Source of the DNA: Micromonospora cabrerizensis
Lineage (GTDB): Bacteria; Actinomycetota; Actinomycetes; Mycobacteriales; Micromonosporaceae
Length of the DNA: 64,000 nt
Reading direction: 5' to 3'
Assembly (NCBI RefSeq): GCF_022230955.1
Contig: NZ_JAKKFI010000098.1
Location: 1-64,000 of the forward strand
The first letter of the stretch is position 1, and the number at the start of each line of letters is the position of its first letter. Positions 18,528 to 27,424 of this stretch are shown piece by piece. Made by a program: the position numbers and the translations under genes. The notes under the pieces are model-generated. The model did not search any database and was not told the DNA's origin. It saw nothing but the letters and a program-made list of their open reading frames with translations.

Positions 18528-19724
18528 TCAGCCGAGTTCCGCGGCCAGTCCGGGAGTGTTCACCGGCGCCTCATGGGCGCGCTGCTCCGCGTACGTCACC
18601 AGCAGACCGATCATCTGGGCGAGGTGGGCCGGCAGGGCCAGCACCGCGGTGATCCCGATCACCACCACCGCTCCGACCGCGCTACCCGGCGACGCGAGGG
18701 GATCCGTACCGAAGGCGGTGATGCCCACGCTCTCCAGCACGCCGGGGATCATGGTGCCGACGATCACCGCGAGGGCCACCAGGGCCACCCGACCGAGCAG
18801 CAGGCCGAGCCGGTCGTGGAACATCCGGAACGACCGGCCGATCGGGTTGTGCCGTTCGAAGAGGTAGACCGGGCCAGCCATGCTCAGCGCGAATGCCAGG
18901 TAGATGCCCGGCAGGACGCAGAAGCAGACACCGATGAAGATGAGCAGGCTGACCAGCAGGGTCCACCCCCACAGCCCGAGGGCCCGACGGAGCCCGTAGC
19001 GCAGCGCGGTATCCAGGTTGCCCGGCTGACCGTTCGCCTGCTGCGTGATCACCCAACTGCCGGCGGCCCACCCGACGGCCTGCAACAACCCGACCAACAC
19101 GCTGCCGCCGATCAGCACGACCAGGAGGCCCACCAGCTCGGCTGCGAAGTTGTCCGGCAGGGCGGTGGTCGCGCTGGTCTCGGCCTCGGCGGCCCAGTTG
19201 GCCGAGGGGTCCACCCCGAGAGAGATCACCGAGAGCACCGCCGCGGGCAGCACCTGGGTGAGCAGCATGATCGGCACCAGTTGCCGCCAGCCTCGGCGCA
19301 GCGCTCCCCCGCACCGGCTGAACCAGCCGGCGAGGCCGGCACCGGGCGGAGTGACCAGGGGGTCGTTCGGGTCGTACCCGTAACCCGGCGGGTACCAGTT
19401 GACCGGCGGCCCCGGATGCCACGGCTGCGGGCCGTAGGGCCCCGCTCCGGGTGGGTAGCCCCCGGTGGGCGGGAACACCCACCCCTGTGGCGGTTGACCG
19501 GCCGGGCCCCAGGCACCCTGCGCAGGATCCCAACCGGGCGGCGGACCAGCCGCGCCCCCGGCACCCTGCGCGGACTCCCAACCAGGCGGCGGACCAGCCG
19601 GCGGGACGCTCGGCTCGGAGCCGGGCGGCGGACCAGCCGGGCCAGGCTGGCCCTGCGTCGGGTCGGACGGGCCCGGCTCCCCCGGCCCGGAGGGTGGGGT
19701 GGACGAGGGTGGCTGGTCGGTCAT
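18528..19724 (-). CDS. Proline/glycine-rich multi-pass membrane protein, unknown function
   Basis: A 398-residue protein. The first ~125 residues are a low-complexity P/G/Q/W tail with imperfect repeats of the form GPPPGWxxAQGA, likely cytoplasmic. It is followed by about six transmembrane helices (for example QLVPIMLLTQVLPAAVLSV and GWTLLVSLLIFIGVCFCVLP). The membrane part resembles the glycerophosphodiester-phosphodiesterase membrane domain family of actinobacteria (motif YLFERHNPIGRSF near residue 300), but the catalytic domain is absent. Its 3' end lies close to the groEL promoter region. Confidence 0.75.
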   Translation of the reverse strand: MTDQPPSSTPPSGPGEPGPSDPTQGQPGPAGPPPGSEPSVPPAGPPPGWESAQGAGGAAGPPPGWDPAQGAWGPAGQPPQGWVFPPTGGYPPGAGPYGPQPWHPGPPVNWYPPGYGYDPNDPLVTPPGAGLAGWFSRCGGALRRGWRQLVPIMLLTQVLPAAVLSVISLGVDPSANWAAEAETSATTALPDNFAAELVGLLVVLIGGSVLVGLLQAVGWAAGSWVITQQANGQPGNLDTALRYGLRRALGLWGWTLLVSLLIFIGVCFCVLPGIYLAFALSMAGPVYLFERHNPIGRSFRMFHDRLGLLLGRVALVALAVIVGTMIPGVLESVGITAFGTDPLASPGSAVGAVVVIGITAVLALPAHLAQMIGLLVTYAEQRAHEAPVNTPGLAAELG

Positions 19725-19821
19725 GAACGCTCCTCAGCATCGGCTGGAACGGTTCACGATCTTCCCGGCTGCGCGCCCGTGCCGCCAGCCCCCAAGGCGG
19801 CGGCCGAGCGGTGCGAAACGG

Positions 19822-20025
19822 TCAGGCGATGACGCGTACGTGCTCCGCCTGGGGACCCTTCTGACCCTGGGTGATCTCGAACTCGACGCGCTGGCCGTCG
19901 TCCAACGCCTTGTAGCCGTCCATCTCGATCGCGGAGAAGTGAACGAACACGTCCTGACCGCCGTCGACGGCGATGAAGCCGTAGCCCTTTTCGGCGTTGA
20001 ACCACTTCACGCTGCCCTGTGCCAC
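19822..20025 (-). CDS. Cold-shock domain protein (CspA family)
   Basis: A 67-residue nucleic-acid chaperone of the CspA family. The RNP1-like motif KGYGFI and RNP2-like VFVHFSAI are intact, as is the N-terminal GSVKWFNAEKGYG. It starts with GTG at 20025, preceded by GAGGGAAG on the minus strand; upstream in-frame sequence is leader. Such proteins melt RNA secondary structure during cold shock or growth resumption. Confidence 0.93.
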   Translation of the reverse strand: MAQGSVKWFNAEKGYGFIAVDGGQDVFVHFSAIEMDGYKALDDGQRVEFEITQGQKGPQAEHVRVIA

Positions 20026-20342
20026 GGTGCCACTTCCCTCACTGTGCGCGGCGCTGCCTGACCCGGCGCACCAAGCGGCCGGGCACCCTCGGACCACCGC
20101 CCCGGCAATCGATGACCGCCACTGAAGCAGGTGACCGAAATCGCACGCTACACGAGGACTGACAGCCGCGCACGACCACAAATCGGGCAGGGTTCTGGTC
20201 GGTTCGGCGCCAGCTTCAGGCGCGCCGGCCCGCCGGGTTCGGCGACCCGGCAGATTCATGGACGTGAGTGCCAGCAAGGAAGGCGACGAGGGCGTACGGC
20301 GACCCGGAAAATGGCGTACACCCGCTGTGATAGGCATGCGGG
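20026..20342. other. Intergenic region between csp and a GNAT gene (no gene seen)
   Basis: A 317-base region between divergent genes. It should hold the cold-shock gene's leader and promoter on the minus strand, and the promoter of the acetyltransferase on the plus strand. I found no convincing coding frame, hairpin or repeat. Short AT-richer stretches near 20120-20180 are the best promoter candidates. Confidence 0.5.
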
Positions 20343-20873
20343 ATGACCACCGACACGGGTTCGACCGCCGTTCGTCGGGCGCAGATCCGCCGGGGCCGAC
20401 CGGAGGACGCCGCCAGGATGCGGGCGCTGCGCCTGGAGATGCTCGCCGACGCACCGTTGGCCTTCCTGGAGACCCTGGCGGATGCGGCCGCCCGACCGCA
20501 CACCGAGTTCGCCGCACGGGTCGCGTACACCTCCGCCGGCCCGAACAACGCGCAGTTCGTCGCGGACCCCGGTGGCCGACTGGTCGGGCACGCCGGCGGC
20601 ACGGTCACCCCGGACGAACCAGGGCTGACCGTGATCTACGCCGTGTACGTCACACCGACCTGGCGGGGCAGCGGCCTTCTCGGCGACCTGGTCGAGGGGG
20701 TGGCCGACTGGTCACGGGCCTGCGGCCGACCGGAACTGATGCTGGAGGTCGTGGTCGGCAACGACCGCGCCTACCGGGCGTACCAGCGGCTGGGCTTCAA
20801 GGACACCGGCGTACGGGTCCCCCACCCCACGATCCCCGCCCTGAACGAGCTACAGATGCGCAGACCAGCCTAA
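20343..20873 (+). CDS. GNAT family N-acetyltransferase
   Basis: A 176-residue acetyltransferase. The GNAT core is visible as VIYAVYVTPTWRGSGLLGDLVEGV (acetyl-CoA loop around WRGSGLLG, about residues 108-115) and VVGNDRAYRAYQRLGFKDTG at the C-terminus, the typical motif B with Tyr and Arg. Substrate unknown. It starts with ATG at 20343, probably leaderless or with a weak ribosome binding site. Confidence 0.85.
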   Translation: MTTDTGSTAVRRAQIRRGRPEDAARMRALRLEMLADAPLAFLETLADAAARPHTEFAARVAYTSAGPNNAQFVADPGGRLVGHAGGTVTPDEPGLTVIYAVYVTPTWRGSGLLGDLVEGVADWSRACGRPELMLEVVVGNDRAYRAYQRLGFKDTGVRVPHPTIPALNELQMRRPA

Positions 20874-20953
20874 ACAGAGAACCTTCCCAGGGCAGAGCCA
20901 CTCTGATGCCCCTGAAAAAGCCGACAGCGATGCCGCGAACCGTGTCCGGGAAA

Positions 20954-21029
20954 GGGTTTCCGGGGCAGCCCGACCCGCGCAGGGATCAAGCCTGACCGCC
21001 CGGAGCGGGTCGGGCTGCCCCGGAAACCC
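20954..21029. terminator. Long perfect hairpin between convergent genes
   Basis: Two perfect 25-nt arms (20954-20978 and 21005-21029) containing CGGGGCAGCCCGACCCGC and its complement enclose a 26-nt loop, which has its own short stem (CAGG/CCTG). It is placed between the GNAT and paaN stops, so it should terminate both. A perfect 25-bp stem is longer than most intrinsic terminators and may be a recently formed repeat. Confidence 0.8.
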
Positions 21030-21043
21030 CCCACCGCAACCAC

Positions 21044-22717
21044 CTACACGTGACGCCGAGACTGCACGATCCGGAACCGATTCGCCACGTAAGCCCCGTC
21101 GGTCAACGCCGAGTTCGCCGCCGCGTTGGCCCCGCTGCCGTGGAAGTCGGAGAACGCCGCCGACTGGTTCACGAAGACCCCGCCGGTGAGGTTGCAGGAC
21201 AGGTGCACCCCGACCTCGACCGCGACCGCCTCGGTGGCGTCCAGCACCGCCTCGTCGGTGGAGTAGACCCCGGCGGTGAGCGCGCCCTTCTCGCCGACCG
21301 TCCGGCGCAGCAGGTCCAGGCTGTGCGCGGTGGAGTCGGTGGCGATGGCGAACGAGATCGGCCCGAACCACTCCCGGCCGTACGTCTCCGCGTCGTCCGC
21401 CGCCAGCTTCACGATCGTCGGGGTGCGCACCACCGCGTCGGTGTACGCCGGGTGCGTCACGGCCCGCGACTCCAGCACCGGCTCGCCGACCTTGGTCACC
21501 TCGGCCAGTCGTTCCAGCACCCCGTCGTTGACGATGGCGCCGGTCAGCTCCACGCCTCGGGCCGGGTCGGCGGTGAGCTTGCCGACCGCCGCGGCGATGC
21601 CGCCGGCCACCTCGTCGAAGCTCTTGTGCCCCTGGTCGGTCTCGATGCCGCCGGCCGGGATGAGGATGTTCTGCGAGGTGGTGCACATCTGACCGCTGTA
21701 GAGGGTCAGCGTGAAACCGAGGTTGCGGCACATGCCGGCGAAGTCGTCGGTGGAGTCGATGACGACGGTGTTCAGACCGGCCTTCTCGGTGTAGACCGAC
21801 GCCTGCCGGGCGTGCGTCTCCAGCCAGTCGCCGTACTCGGTGGAGCCGGTGAAGTCGACGATCTTCACGGAGCGGTGCAGGGCCAGGTCGCTGGCGAGCT
21901 TCTCACCGGGCGCCTCGGCCGCCAGCATGATCAGGTTCGGGTCGAACCCGGCCTCGGCGAGCACCTCCCGGGCGTACTTCACGGTGATGGCCAGCGGCAG
22001 CACCGCGCGCGGGTGCGGCTTGACGATCACCGGGTTGCCGGTGACCAGCGAGGCGAACAGCCCGGGGTACGAGTTCCAGGTCGGGAAGGTGTTGCAGCCG
22101 ATCACCAGCGCCACCCCACGCGGCACCACGTGGAACGTCTTGGTCATCCGCAGCGGGTCACCCTTGCCGGCGGCCTTCTCCCAGCCTGCCGTGCCCGGGT
22201 GCCGGGTCATCTCGGCGTACGCGTACGCCAGCGCCTCCAGGGCCCGGTCCAGTGCGTGCGCGCCGCCGGCCTGGAAGGCCATCACGAACGCCTGCCCGCT
22301 GGTGAACTGCACCGCGTTGGCCAGCTCGAAGATGTGCTTGTGCAGCCGGTCGAGGATCTCCAGGCAGACACCCACCCGGGCCTGCGGGCCGGCGTCACGC
22401 CACGCCGGCAGCGCGGCGGAGGCGGCGCTCACCAGCTCGCCGGGGCCGGGGTGCGGGTAACGCACCGCGAGCTGCACCCCGAAGGGGCTCGTCTCGGTGG
22501 CGACCCGGTCGCCGGCGCCCGGCTGGTCGAGCGGGAAGTCACCACCGAGGTACGCCTCGAAGGCGGCCTTGCCGTCGGCGGCGGCGGTCTCGCCGTACAC
22601 CCGGGGGCTGGGGGATTCGGGATAGGCGGACCAGTAGCCCCGCTCCGTGATCGCGGTCAGCGCACGGTTGAGGGTGTCGGCGTGCCTGTCGTACAGGGGA
22701 TGCGGGGTCTCCGTCAT
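21044..22717 (-). CDS. paaN: Phenylacetic acid degradation protein PaaN (aldehyde dehydrogenase family)
   Basis: A 557-residue aldehyde-dehydrogenase-fold protein matching actinobacterial PaaN, which acts on the ring-cleavage semialdehyde in phenylacetyl-CoA degradation. Visible landmarks: CNTFPTWNSYPGLFASLVTGNPVIVKPHP in part (NAD site), DFTGSTEYGDWL, and the catalytic cysteine in LYSGQMCTTSQNI. The expected enoyl-CoA hydratase domain of PaaZ is absent, as usual for this subfamily. No other paa genes are in the window. I took the ATG at 22717 (MTETPHPLYDRH); ATG codons at 22726 and 22729 are close alternatives. Confidence 0.85.
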   Translation of the reverse strand: MTETPHPLYDRHADTLNRALTAITERGYWSAYPESPSPRVYGETAAADGKAAFEAYLGGDFPLDQPGAGDRVATETSPFGVQLAVRYPHPGPGELVSAASAALPAWRDAGPQARVGVCLEILDRLHKHIFELANAVQFTSGQAFVMAFQAGGAHALDRALEALAYAYAEMTRHPGTAGWEKAAGKGDPLRMTKTFHVVPRGVALVIGCNTFPTWNSYPGLFASLVTGNPVIVKPHPRAVLPLAITVKYAREVLAEAGFDPNLIMLAAEAPGEKLASDLALHRSVKIVDFTGSTEYGDWLETHARQASVYTEKAGLNTVVIDSTDDFAGMCRNLGFTLTLYSGQMCTTSQNILIPAGGIETDQGHKSFDEVAGGIAAAVGKLTADPARGVELTGAIVNDGVLERLAEVTKVGEPVLESRAVTHPAYTDAVVRTPTIVKLAADDAETYGREWFGPISFAIATDSTAHSLDLLRRTVGEKGALTAGVYSTDEAVLDATEAVAVEVGVHLSCNLTGGVFVNQSAAFSDFHGSGANAAANSALTDGAYVANRFRIVQSRRHV

Positions 22718-22846
22718 GCCCGCCATCATGCCTGAGTCCCGTCCGCGAGCAGTAGCGCCAATGACCGACGGCACCGCGGTTGCCCGCGGCGGCAGCGGGT
22801 AACCGCGGGCCTCCGGCCAGGAACGCCGGCCACGGGAGGGCGGCGC

Positions 22847-24674
22847 GTGAGGATCACCGAGATCCGGTTGCACGGTGTCGCCGACAAGGGGCCTGAGGCA
22901 ATCCTCGACCGACCGATCGTCGCGCGGGTCGCGGGCGACGACAACGCCGGCTTCTACCGGCCAAGGGCCGGCTACGGCGCCCCCGCGGACCGCGACGGGG
23001 TGACGCTTGAGGCGTACCGCTGGAGCCGGTTGACCGGCGGCACCGCCACCCGGACGTTCTCCCTGGTCCTGCTCCTACCGTTCATGCTCAGCAACATCGC
23101 GGTCTGGATGCTGCCGGTCACCGGTCGCGGCGGCCGTGCCGCGCGGGCGCTGTGCCGACTGCTGGCCGCGACGATGACCGCGATGTACGTGCTCTCCACC
23201 GTCGGGGTGTCCCTCGACCTGATCGCCTGGCAGTGCGCGGCCTACCCGAGGTGCCTGGAGGGGCGGCGGGAGCTGTCCTGGCTGGGCGGCGTGCCGCCCG
23301 GGCAGCGGCTCGCGCTGCTGGCCGTACCGCCGATCATCGCGATCGTCCTGATCTGGCGACTCGGTGCCCGGACCTGGCAGCTCCCCGAGGACGACGACCA
23401 CGCGCCCGGGGTGGGTGCGGACCGGCTCGACGCGCCCGCCTTCTGGGACACCCGCTCGCTGCTGCGCCGCCTGCGCTCGGTGCACGTCGCGGTGGCGCTG
23501 GGCACGCTCGACCTCACCCTGCTGCTGGCTCTGGCGCCGCACGACGCCACAGTGCCCGGCTGGCTGCTGCTGGCCGCCGACGTGGCGCTGCTCGCCGGCG
23601 CGGTGGTGCTGCTCTGCCGGCCGGCGATCGAGCGGCGCGCAGAACATCACCAGCGACGTTCTCGGACGATCCGCTGGGCCGCCGTCGCGCTCACCGCACT
23701 GACCCTGGGGTACGCCCTGATGCCACGGCCGCCGTGGGCGGCCGAGGGGATGTTGCCGGGGTACGGGATGCTGGTCGCCGGGCTGTTCGCCGGGCAGGTG
23801 GCGCTGCTGGCGATGCTCGGCCTGGTGGTCGTGGTGCAGCGCCGATCCCTTCCCCGTCCCCTCTTCCTGCTGGCCGGGTTGGGCGCGCCGGTGCTGATCA
23901 CCGTCGCGATCGGGCTGGGCGTCGCCTACTCCTCGGGCCTGACCTACGGGCTCGCCCGGCCCGGGTGCGCTCGCTCTGCGACTGGGCGGCGAGCCGCTGG
24001 CCCGTCCGGTGATCTTCGTGACCGACCTGGGCGCCCTGCTGATCGGGCTGTTCGCCACGGTGCTGGCGGTGATGGGCTTGGTCGCTTACCGGTCCGGCGC
24101 GATCCGGCTGGTCGGGGTGCTCTGGGAGCTGGCCACCTTCTGGCCGCGTGCCGCGCACCCGCTCGCCCCGCCGTGCTACGTCGAGCGGGCGGTCCCCGAG
24201 TTGACCCGCCGGATCGGGCAGCTCACCGCCGACGGCAACGCGGTGGTGCTGTCCGGGCAGAGTCACGGCAGCGTGCTCGCGGCGGCGACGATCCTCCAAC
24301 TGCCCGACCACTGCCGGCGGCGAGTGGCCCTGCTGACCTACGGCGCCCCGCTCGGAAACCGCTACCGGCGGTTCTTCCCGGCGTACGTCAGCGACGAGAT
24401 GTTGCGCGAGGTCGGCAGCCGGTTGGCCTGGCGGTGGATCAACCTGTGGCGGTACACGGACGCGGTCGGCGGCCCGGTTTTCGTCCCGCTCGTCGACGGA
24501 CCCGACGACCCGGCCGCCCGGGTCGACCGTCGGGTACGGGACCCGAAGGGACTGCTCATCCCACCGACCGACACCGTCCCCCCACCGGTGCAGGGCCACC
24601 GGTTCACCCCGGACGACGACTTCCACGACGCGATCCGCGAGTTGGTCGGGCGGCTGGGACGCACGGGCGACTGA
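22847..24674 (+). pseudogene. Frameshifted membrane protein with alpha/beta-hydrolase C-terminus
   Basis: The N-terminal ~370 codons (from GTG 22847, Shine-Dalgarno GGGAGGG) encode MRITEIRLHGVADKGPEAIL and then about eight transmembrane helices. After GLTYGLARPG the frame loses sense. Sense resumes in the third frame at about 23960-24010 (ALALRLGGEPLARPVIFVTD) and runs to 24674, with two more helices and a hydrolase nucleophile elbow GQSHGSVLAA. Related actinobacterial proteins, as I know them, carry both parts in one chain. One extra base somewhere in 23943-24008, for example in the CCCGGG run, would explain it. It is either a real inactivating mutation or a sequencing error. A GTG at 24009 could start the C-terminal part alone. 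Confidence 0.75.
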
Positions 24675-24683
24675 CCGCCCGGG

Positions 24684-25703
24684 TCAGAGGGTGAGCTGCC
24701 AGTCGGTCCAGGCGTCCACCGGGCGGAAGCCGAGCTGCTCGTTGATCGCCACCATGTAGCTGTTGCTGGCGGCGTTGACGGTGTCGATGCTCCGCACCGC
24801 CGGCTCCCGGGTGAGCAGGTGGTGCAGGTTCTCCGCCTTCGCGATGAGGCCGAGTCGGTGCCCACGGTGGGCGGGGTCGACGATGGTGATCTGCTGGAAC
24901 GCGTGCCAGTCGGCGGACGCGCCAACCTCCAGCAGCGTCCAGGCGACCAGCCGGCCGGACGCCTCGTGTCGCATCCCCAGGTGGTACCGCCGGCGCCCCT
25001 TGGCCTCCAGGGCCCGATCGGTGCCGCGGATGCGCTCGGCGTCCACCTGCTCCGGCTCCCACTGCATGTCACCGAGGGGCGCGTCCATCATCAGCCGGCC
25101 GTCCAGGTAGGCGACGTCCGTCAGGTACTCCTCCGGGGTGGCGCCCTGCCAGCACACCGACCGGTATCCCTCGGCTCGCGGCTGGGCCTCGACGAGTGCC
25201 GCGCGGAGCCCGACCCGGTCGATCTCGGCGATCTCCAGCCGGCGACGCACCTCGACCAACGCGGCCTGGGCGCCGGTCGACGCAGCGAACGCGGCGCCCG
25301 CCACGCTCCGGGCCGGCCCGTCGGGCAACGCGGAGACGGTCAGCCCGACGACCCGCTTGCGGCCGTGCTCGCGCAGCAGCCGTACGCCGTACTCGTGCAG
25401 TGCCCGACCGACGCCCCGGCGCCGCAGCTCCGGACGCACCTTCAGCTCGACGGTGGCGTTGTCGGTGTTGTCGAGCTGCGGCAGGTCCAGTTGCAGGAAG
25501 CCGGCCGGGACGCCGTCCAGTCGGGCCAACGCCCAGAGCGTCCGGGTGCCGGGCAGCGGCGTGTGGAACAGCGCGTCGAACCGGCGCCGGCAGAAGGGCG
25601 GTAGGTCCGGCAGATCCGCGTCGTTGACCGCCACCCCGATCCGGTACGCCTCGTCGACGGAAGTCCGGTCGGCGCCGTCGAACGACGCGATGGTGATGCT
25701 CAT
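24684..25703 (-). CDS. Tandem GNAT N-acetyltransferase (mycothiol-synthase-like layout)
   Basis: A 339-residue protein with two GNAT domains. The first contains the acetyl-CoA loop RPELRRRGVGRALHEYGVRL (about 91-110). The second contains VDPAHRGHRLGLIAKAENLHHLL and ends with AASNSYMVAINEQLGFRPVD, the typical C-terminal GNAT motif. The double layout resembles mycothiol synthase and other actinobacterial tandem GNATs, but the second-domain sequence is of the uncharacterised type. No good ribosome binding site precedes the ATG. Instead an intrinsic terminator ends about 22 nt upstream, so expression probably depends on read-through of the leader. Confidence 0.85.
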   Translation of the reverse strand: MSITIASFDGADRTSVDEAYRIGVAVNDADLPDLPPFCRRRFDALFHTPLPGTRTLWALARLDGVPAGFLQLDLPQLDNTDNATVELKVRPELRRRGVGRALHEYGVRLLREHGRKRVVGLTVSALPDGPARSVAGAAFAASTGAQAALVEVRRRLEIAEIDRVGLRAALVEAQPRAEGYRSVCWQGATPEEYLTDVAYLDGRLMMDAPLGDMQWEPEQVDAERIRGTDRALEAKGRRRYHLGMRHEASGRLVAWTLLEVGASADWHAFQQITIVDPAHRGHRLGLIAKAENLHHLLTREPAVRSIDTVNAASNSYMVAINEQLGFRPVDAWTDWQLTL

Positions 25704-25724
25704 GCCGCTGAGGGTGCACCGGAC

Positions 25725-25851
25725 AAAAGCGATCGGGCCAGCGAATTACTCGCTGGCCCGATCGAACGTGGTCGGGAGGGACACTCGCACAACGCCTCCG
25801 GCGTTGGGTCGCAAGAACTTCAAAAGTCTTCGGCGAAATGCCCTCCCGCAC
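25725..25851 (-). ncRNA. Candidate structured leader RNA / attenuator before the GNAT gene
   Basis: On the minus strand, transcription should begin at or near 25851. An 8-bp helix CGGGAGGG (25848-25841) / CCCTCCCG (25780-25773) encloses a symmetric 4x4 internal loop, a UCGC/GCGA continuation and two hairpins: an AAG-ACTT type stem near 25827-25812, and CAACGCC/GGCGTTG (25806-25790, 3-nt loop). An intrinsic terminator follows: a perfect 15-bp stem (25764-25750 / 25744-25730, 5-nt loop) ending in CTTTTGT. This three-way-junction-plus-terminator layout is that of a riboswitch or attenuator. I do not recognise it as a known class. A GTG sits exactly at the predicted +1 (REGISPKTFEVLATQ), so ribosome-mediated attenuation is the alternative. 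Confidence 0.6.
25730..25764 (-). terminator. Intrinsic terminator of the leader RNA
   Basis: A perfect 15-bp stem (CGATCGGGCCAGCGA with its complement) and 5-nt loop, followed on the minus strand by CTTTTGT. It is one of the few terminators in this window with a T-tract, and it lies upstream of, not after, a coding sequence. This points to conditional termination before the GNAT gene. Confidence 0.8.
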
Positions 25852-25856
25852 GGAGC

Positions 25857-25885
25857 ATCTTGCGCCGTCCGGTTCCTGCCGTCAA
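25857..25885 (-). promoter_or_regulatory. Strong sigma-70-type promoter of the leader RNA
   Basis: On the minus strand: -35 TTGACG (25885-25880), a 17-nt spacer, -10 CAAGAT (25862-25857). The expected start is 6-7 nt further, at the GTG 25851-25849. This is close to the HrdB/SigA consensus and is the best housekeeping promoter I could find in the window. Confidence 0.75.
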
Positions 25886-25981
25886 GTCCGTAGCGGCGGG
25901 TTTTCCACACTCACAGCGAAAACCCAGTTACCGACTGATCCACTCTGACCCGGGTCCGGGCGGCCCGACGCCGGGCCGGCG

Positions 25982-26062
25982 CTTGATCCACTCGGGTTCA
26001 TTGAAGTCGGGGTGTCCAGGCGGCCCAGATACCCCGACTTCCTTGAACCCGAGTGGATCAAG
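25982..26062. repeat. Palindromic intergenic repeat, copy A
   Basis: Perfect 19-nt outer arms (25982-26000 and 26044-26062; CTTGATCCACTCGGGTTCA and complement) plus an inner pair GAAGTCGGGGTGTC (26003-26016) / GATACCCCGACTTC (26028-26041) around a short GC loop. It lies after the thrC stop on the minus strand and can act as its terminator. It is clearly related to copy B at 29852-29928, with paired base changes in both arms, so it is a dispersed element and not a one-off terminator. Confidence 0.8.
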
Positions 26063-26125
26063 GCGGCCGAGACCGGCCGAGGCCGACCGCAGAGCCGCAG
26101 AGCCGGACGCGGGTCGGGCGGCGGG

Positions 26126-27412
26126 TCAGCCCAGGAGGCCGGCGTCGCGGGCGGCGCGCAACGAGGGCTTGATGTGGTGGGTCGGCCCGACCTGACCGGC
26201 CACCGCGTCGATGGTCTTCAGGCCTTCGCCGGTGTTGAACACGACGGTCTCCGCCGTCGGGTCGAGCCGGCCGGACTCGACCAGCTTGCGCAGCACCGCC
26301 ACGGTCACCCCACCGGCGGTCTCCGCGAAGACACCGGTGGTGCGGGCGAGGTCGCGGATGCCCGCGCGGATCTCGTCGTCGTCGGCGTACTCCATCCAGC
26401 CGCCGGTGCGGCGGACCGCCTCCAGGGCGTAGAGGCCGGCGGCGGGGTCGCCGATGTTGAGCGACTTGGCGATGCCGGTGGGCTTGACCGGAATGATCGT
26501 GTCGGTCTCGCCGTGCAGGGCGACGGCGATCGGGTTGCAGCCGGCGGACTGCGCGCCGAAGACCTTCCAGCCGCCGGCCGGCGCCTCGACCAGACCGATC
26601 TCCACCAGCTCGGAGAACGCCTTGTCAATCTTGGTGAGCAGCTCACCGCTGGCCATCGGGATCACCACCTGCGCCGGGATCCGCCAGCCGAGCTGCTCGG
26701 CCACCTCGTAGCCGAGCGTCTTGGAGCCCTCCGCGTAGTACGGGCGGACGTTCACGTTGACGAACGCGGTGTCCTCGAACTCGTCGGTCTCCACCAGCTC
26801 GCCACAGAGCCGGTTGACGTCGTCGTACGAGCCGTCGATGGCGACCAGCTCGCCCCCGTAGACGGCAGTCGTGATGACCTTGCCCTGCTCCAGGTCGCTG
26901 GGGATGAAGACCACCGAGGGCACCCCGGCGCGGGCGGCGTGCGCGGCCACCGAGTTGGCCAGGTTGCCGGTCGACGCGCAGGCGAACCGGGTGAAGCCGA
27001 GCGCCTTGGCGGCGGTGAGCGCCACCGAGACAACCCGGTCCTTGAACGAGTGGGTGGGGTTGGCGCTGTCGTCCTTGACCCAGAGCTGCGCGGTGATGCC
27101 CAGCTCGGCGGCGAGGTGCGGGGCCGCCACCAGCGGGGTCAGCCCCGGGTCGAGGGTGACCCGGCTGGCCGGGTCCTGGCCGGCGGGGAGCAGTGCGGCG
27201 TACCGCCAGATGTTCTTCGGCCCGGCCTCGATCTGCTGGCGGGTGACCGTCGCCAGGGCGGCGGTGTCGTAGTCGACCTCCAGCGGGCCGAAACACTCGT
27301 AGCAGGCGTGCTGGGCGGCGAGCGGGTAGCGCGCCGAACAGGCGCGGCAGACCAGGGCGCGGGCGGGGCTGGCGGAGGTGTCGATGCCGGAGGCGGCGAG
27401 CGTCGACGTCAT
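26126..27412 (-). CDS. thrC: Threonine synthase
   Basis: A 428-residue PLP enzyme converting O-phosphohomoserine to threonine. An N-terminal zinc-ribbon-like element (CRAC...CYEC, about residues 22-40) is typical of the class with such an extension. The PLP lysine lies in NPTHSFKDRVV (about 124-134). The phosphate-binding loop is in CASTGNLANSV, and the C-terminal substrate region includes FAETAGGVTVAVL. Unusually, the gene is preceded by a SAM-I riboswitch. The Shine-Dalgarno AGAGGA (27426-27421) lies 8 nt before the ATG. Confidence 0.93.
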   Translation of the reverse strand: MTSTLAASGIDTSASPARALVCRACSARYPLAAQHACYECFGPLEVDYDTAALATVTRQQIEAGPKNIWRYAALLPAGQDPASRVTLDPGLTPLVAAPHLAAELGITAQLWVKDDSANPTHSFKDRVVSVALTAAKALGFTRFACASTGNLANSVAAHAARAGVPSVVFIPSDLEQGKVITTAVYGGELVAIDGSYDDVNRLCGELVETDEFEDTAFVNVNVRPYYAEGSKTLGYEVAEQLGWRIPAQVVIPMASGELLTKIDKAFSELVEIGLVEAPAGGWKVFGAQSAGCNPIAVALHGETDTIIPVKPTGIAKSLNIGDPAAGLYALEAVRRTGGWMEYADDDEIRAGIRDLARTTGVFAETAGGVTVAVLRKLVESGRLDPTAETVVFNTGEGLKTIDAVAGQVGPTHHIKPSLRAARDAGLLG

Positions 27413-27424
27413 GTCGAGAGTCCT

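Noticed and set aside
25069..25851. A 260-codon minus-strand frame starting at the GTG at the predicted +1 of the leader RNA
   Set aside because: Beyond the first ~20 codons it overlaps the GNAT gene in another frame and becomes low-complexity. I do not call it a protein gene, though its beginning may be a leader peptide.
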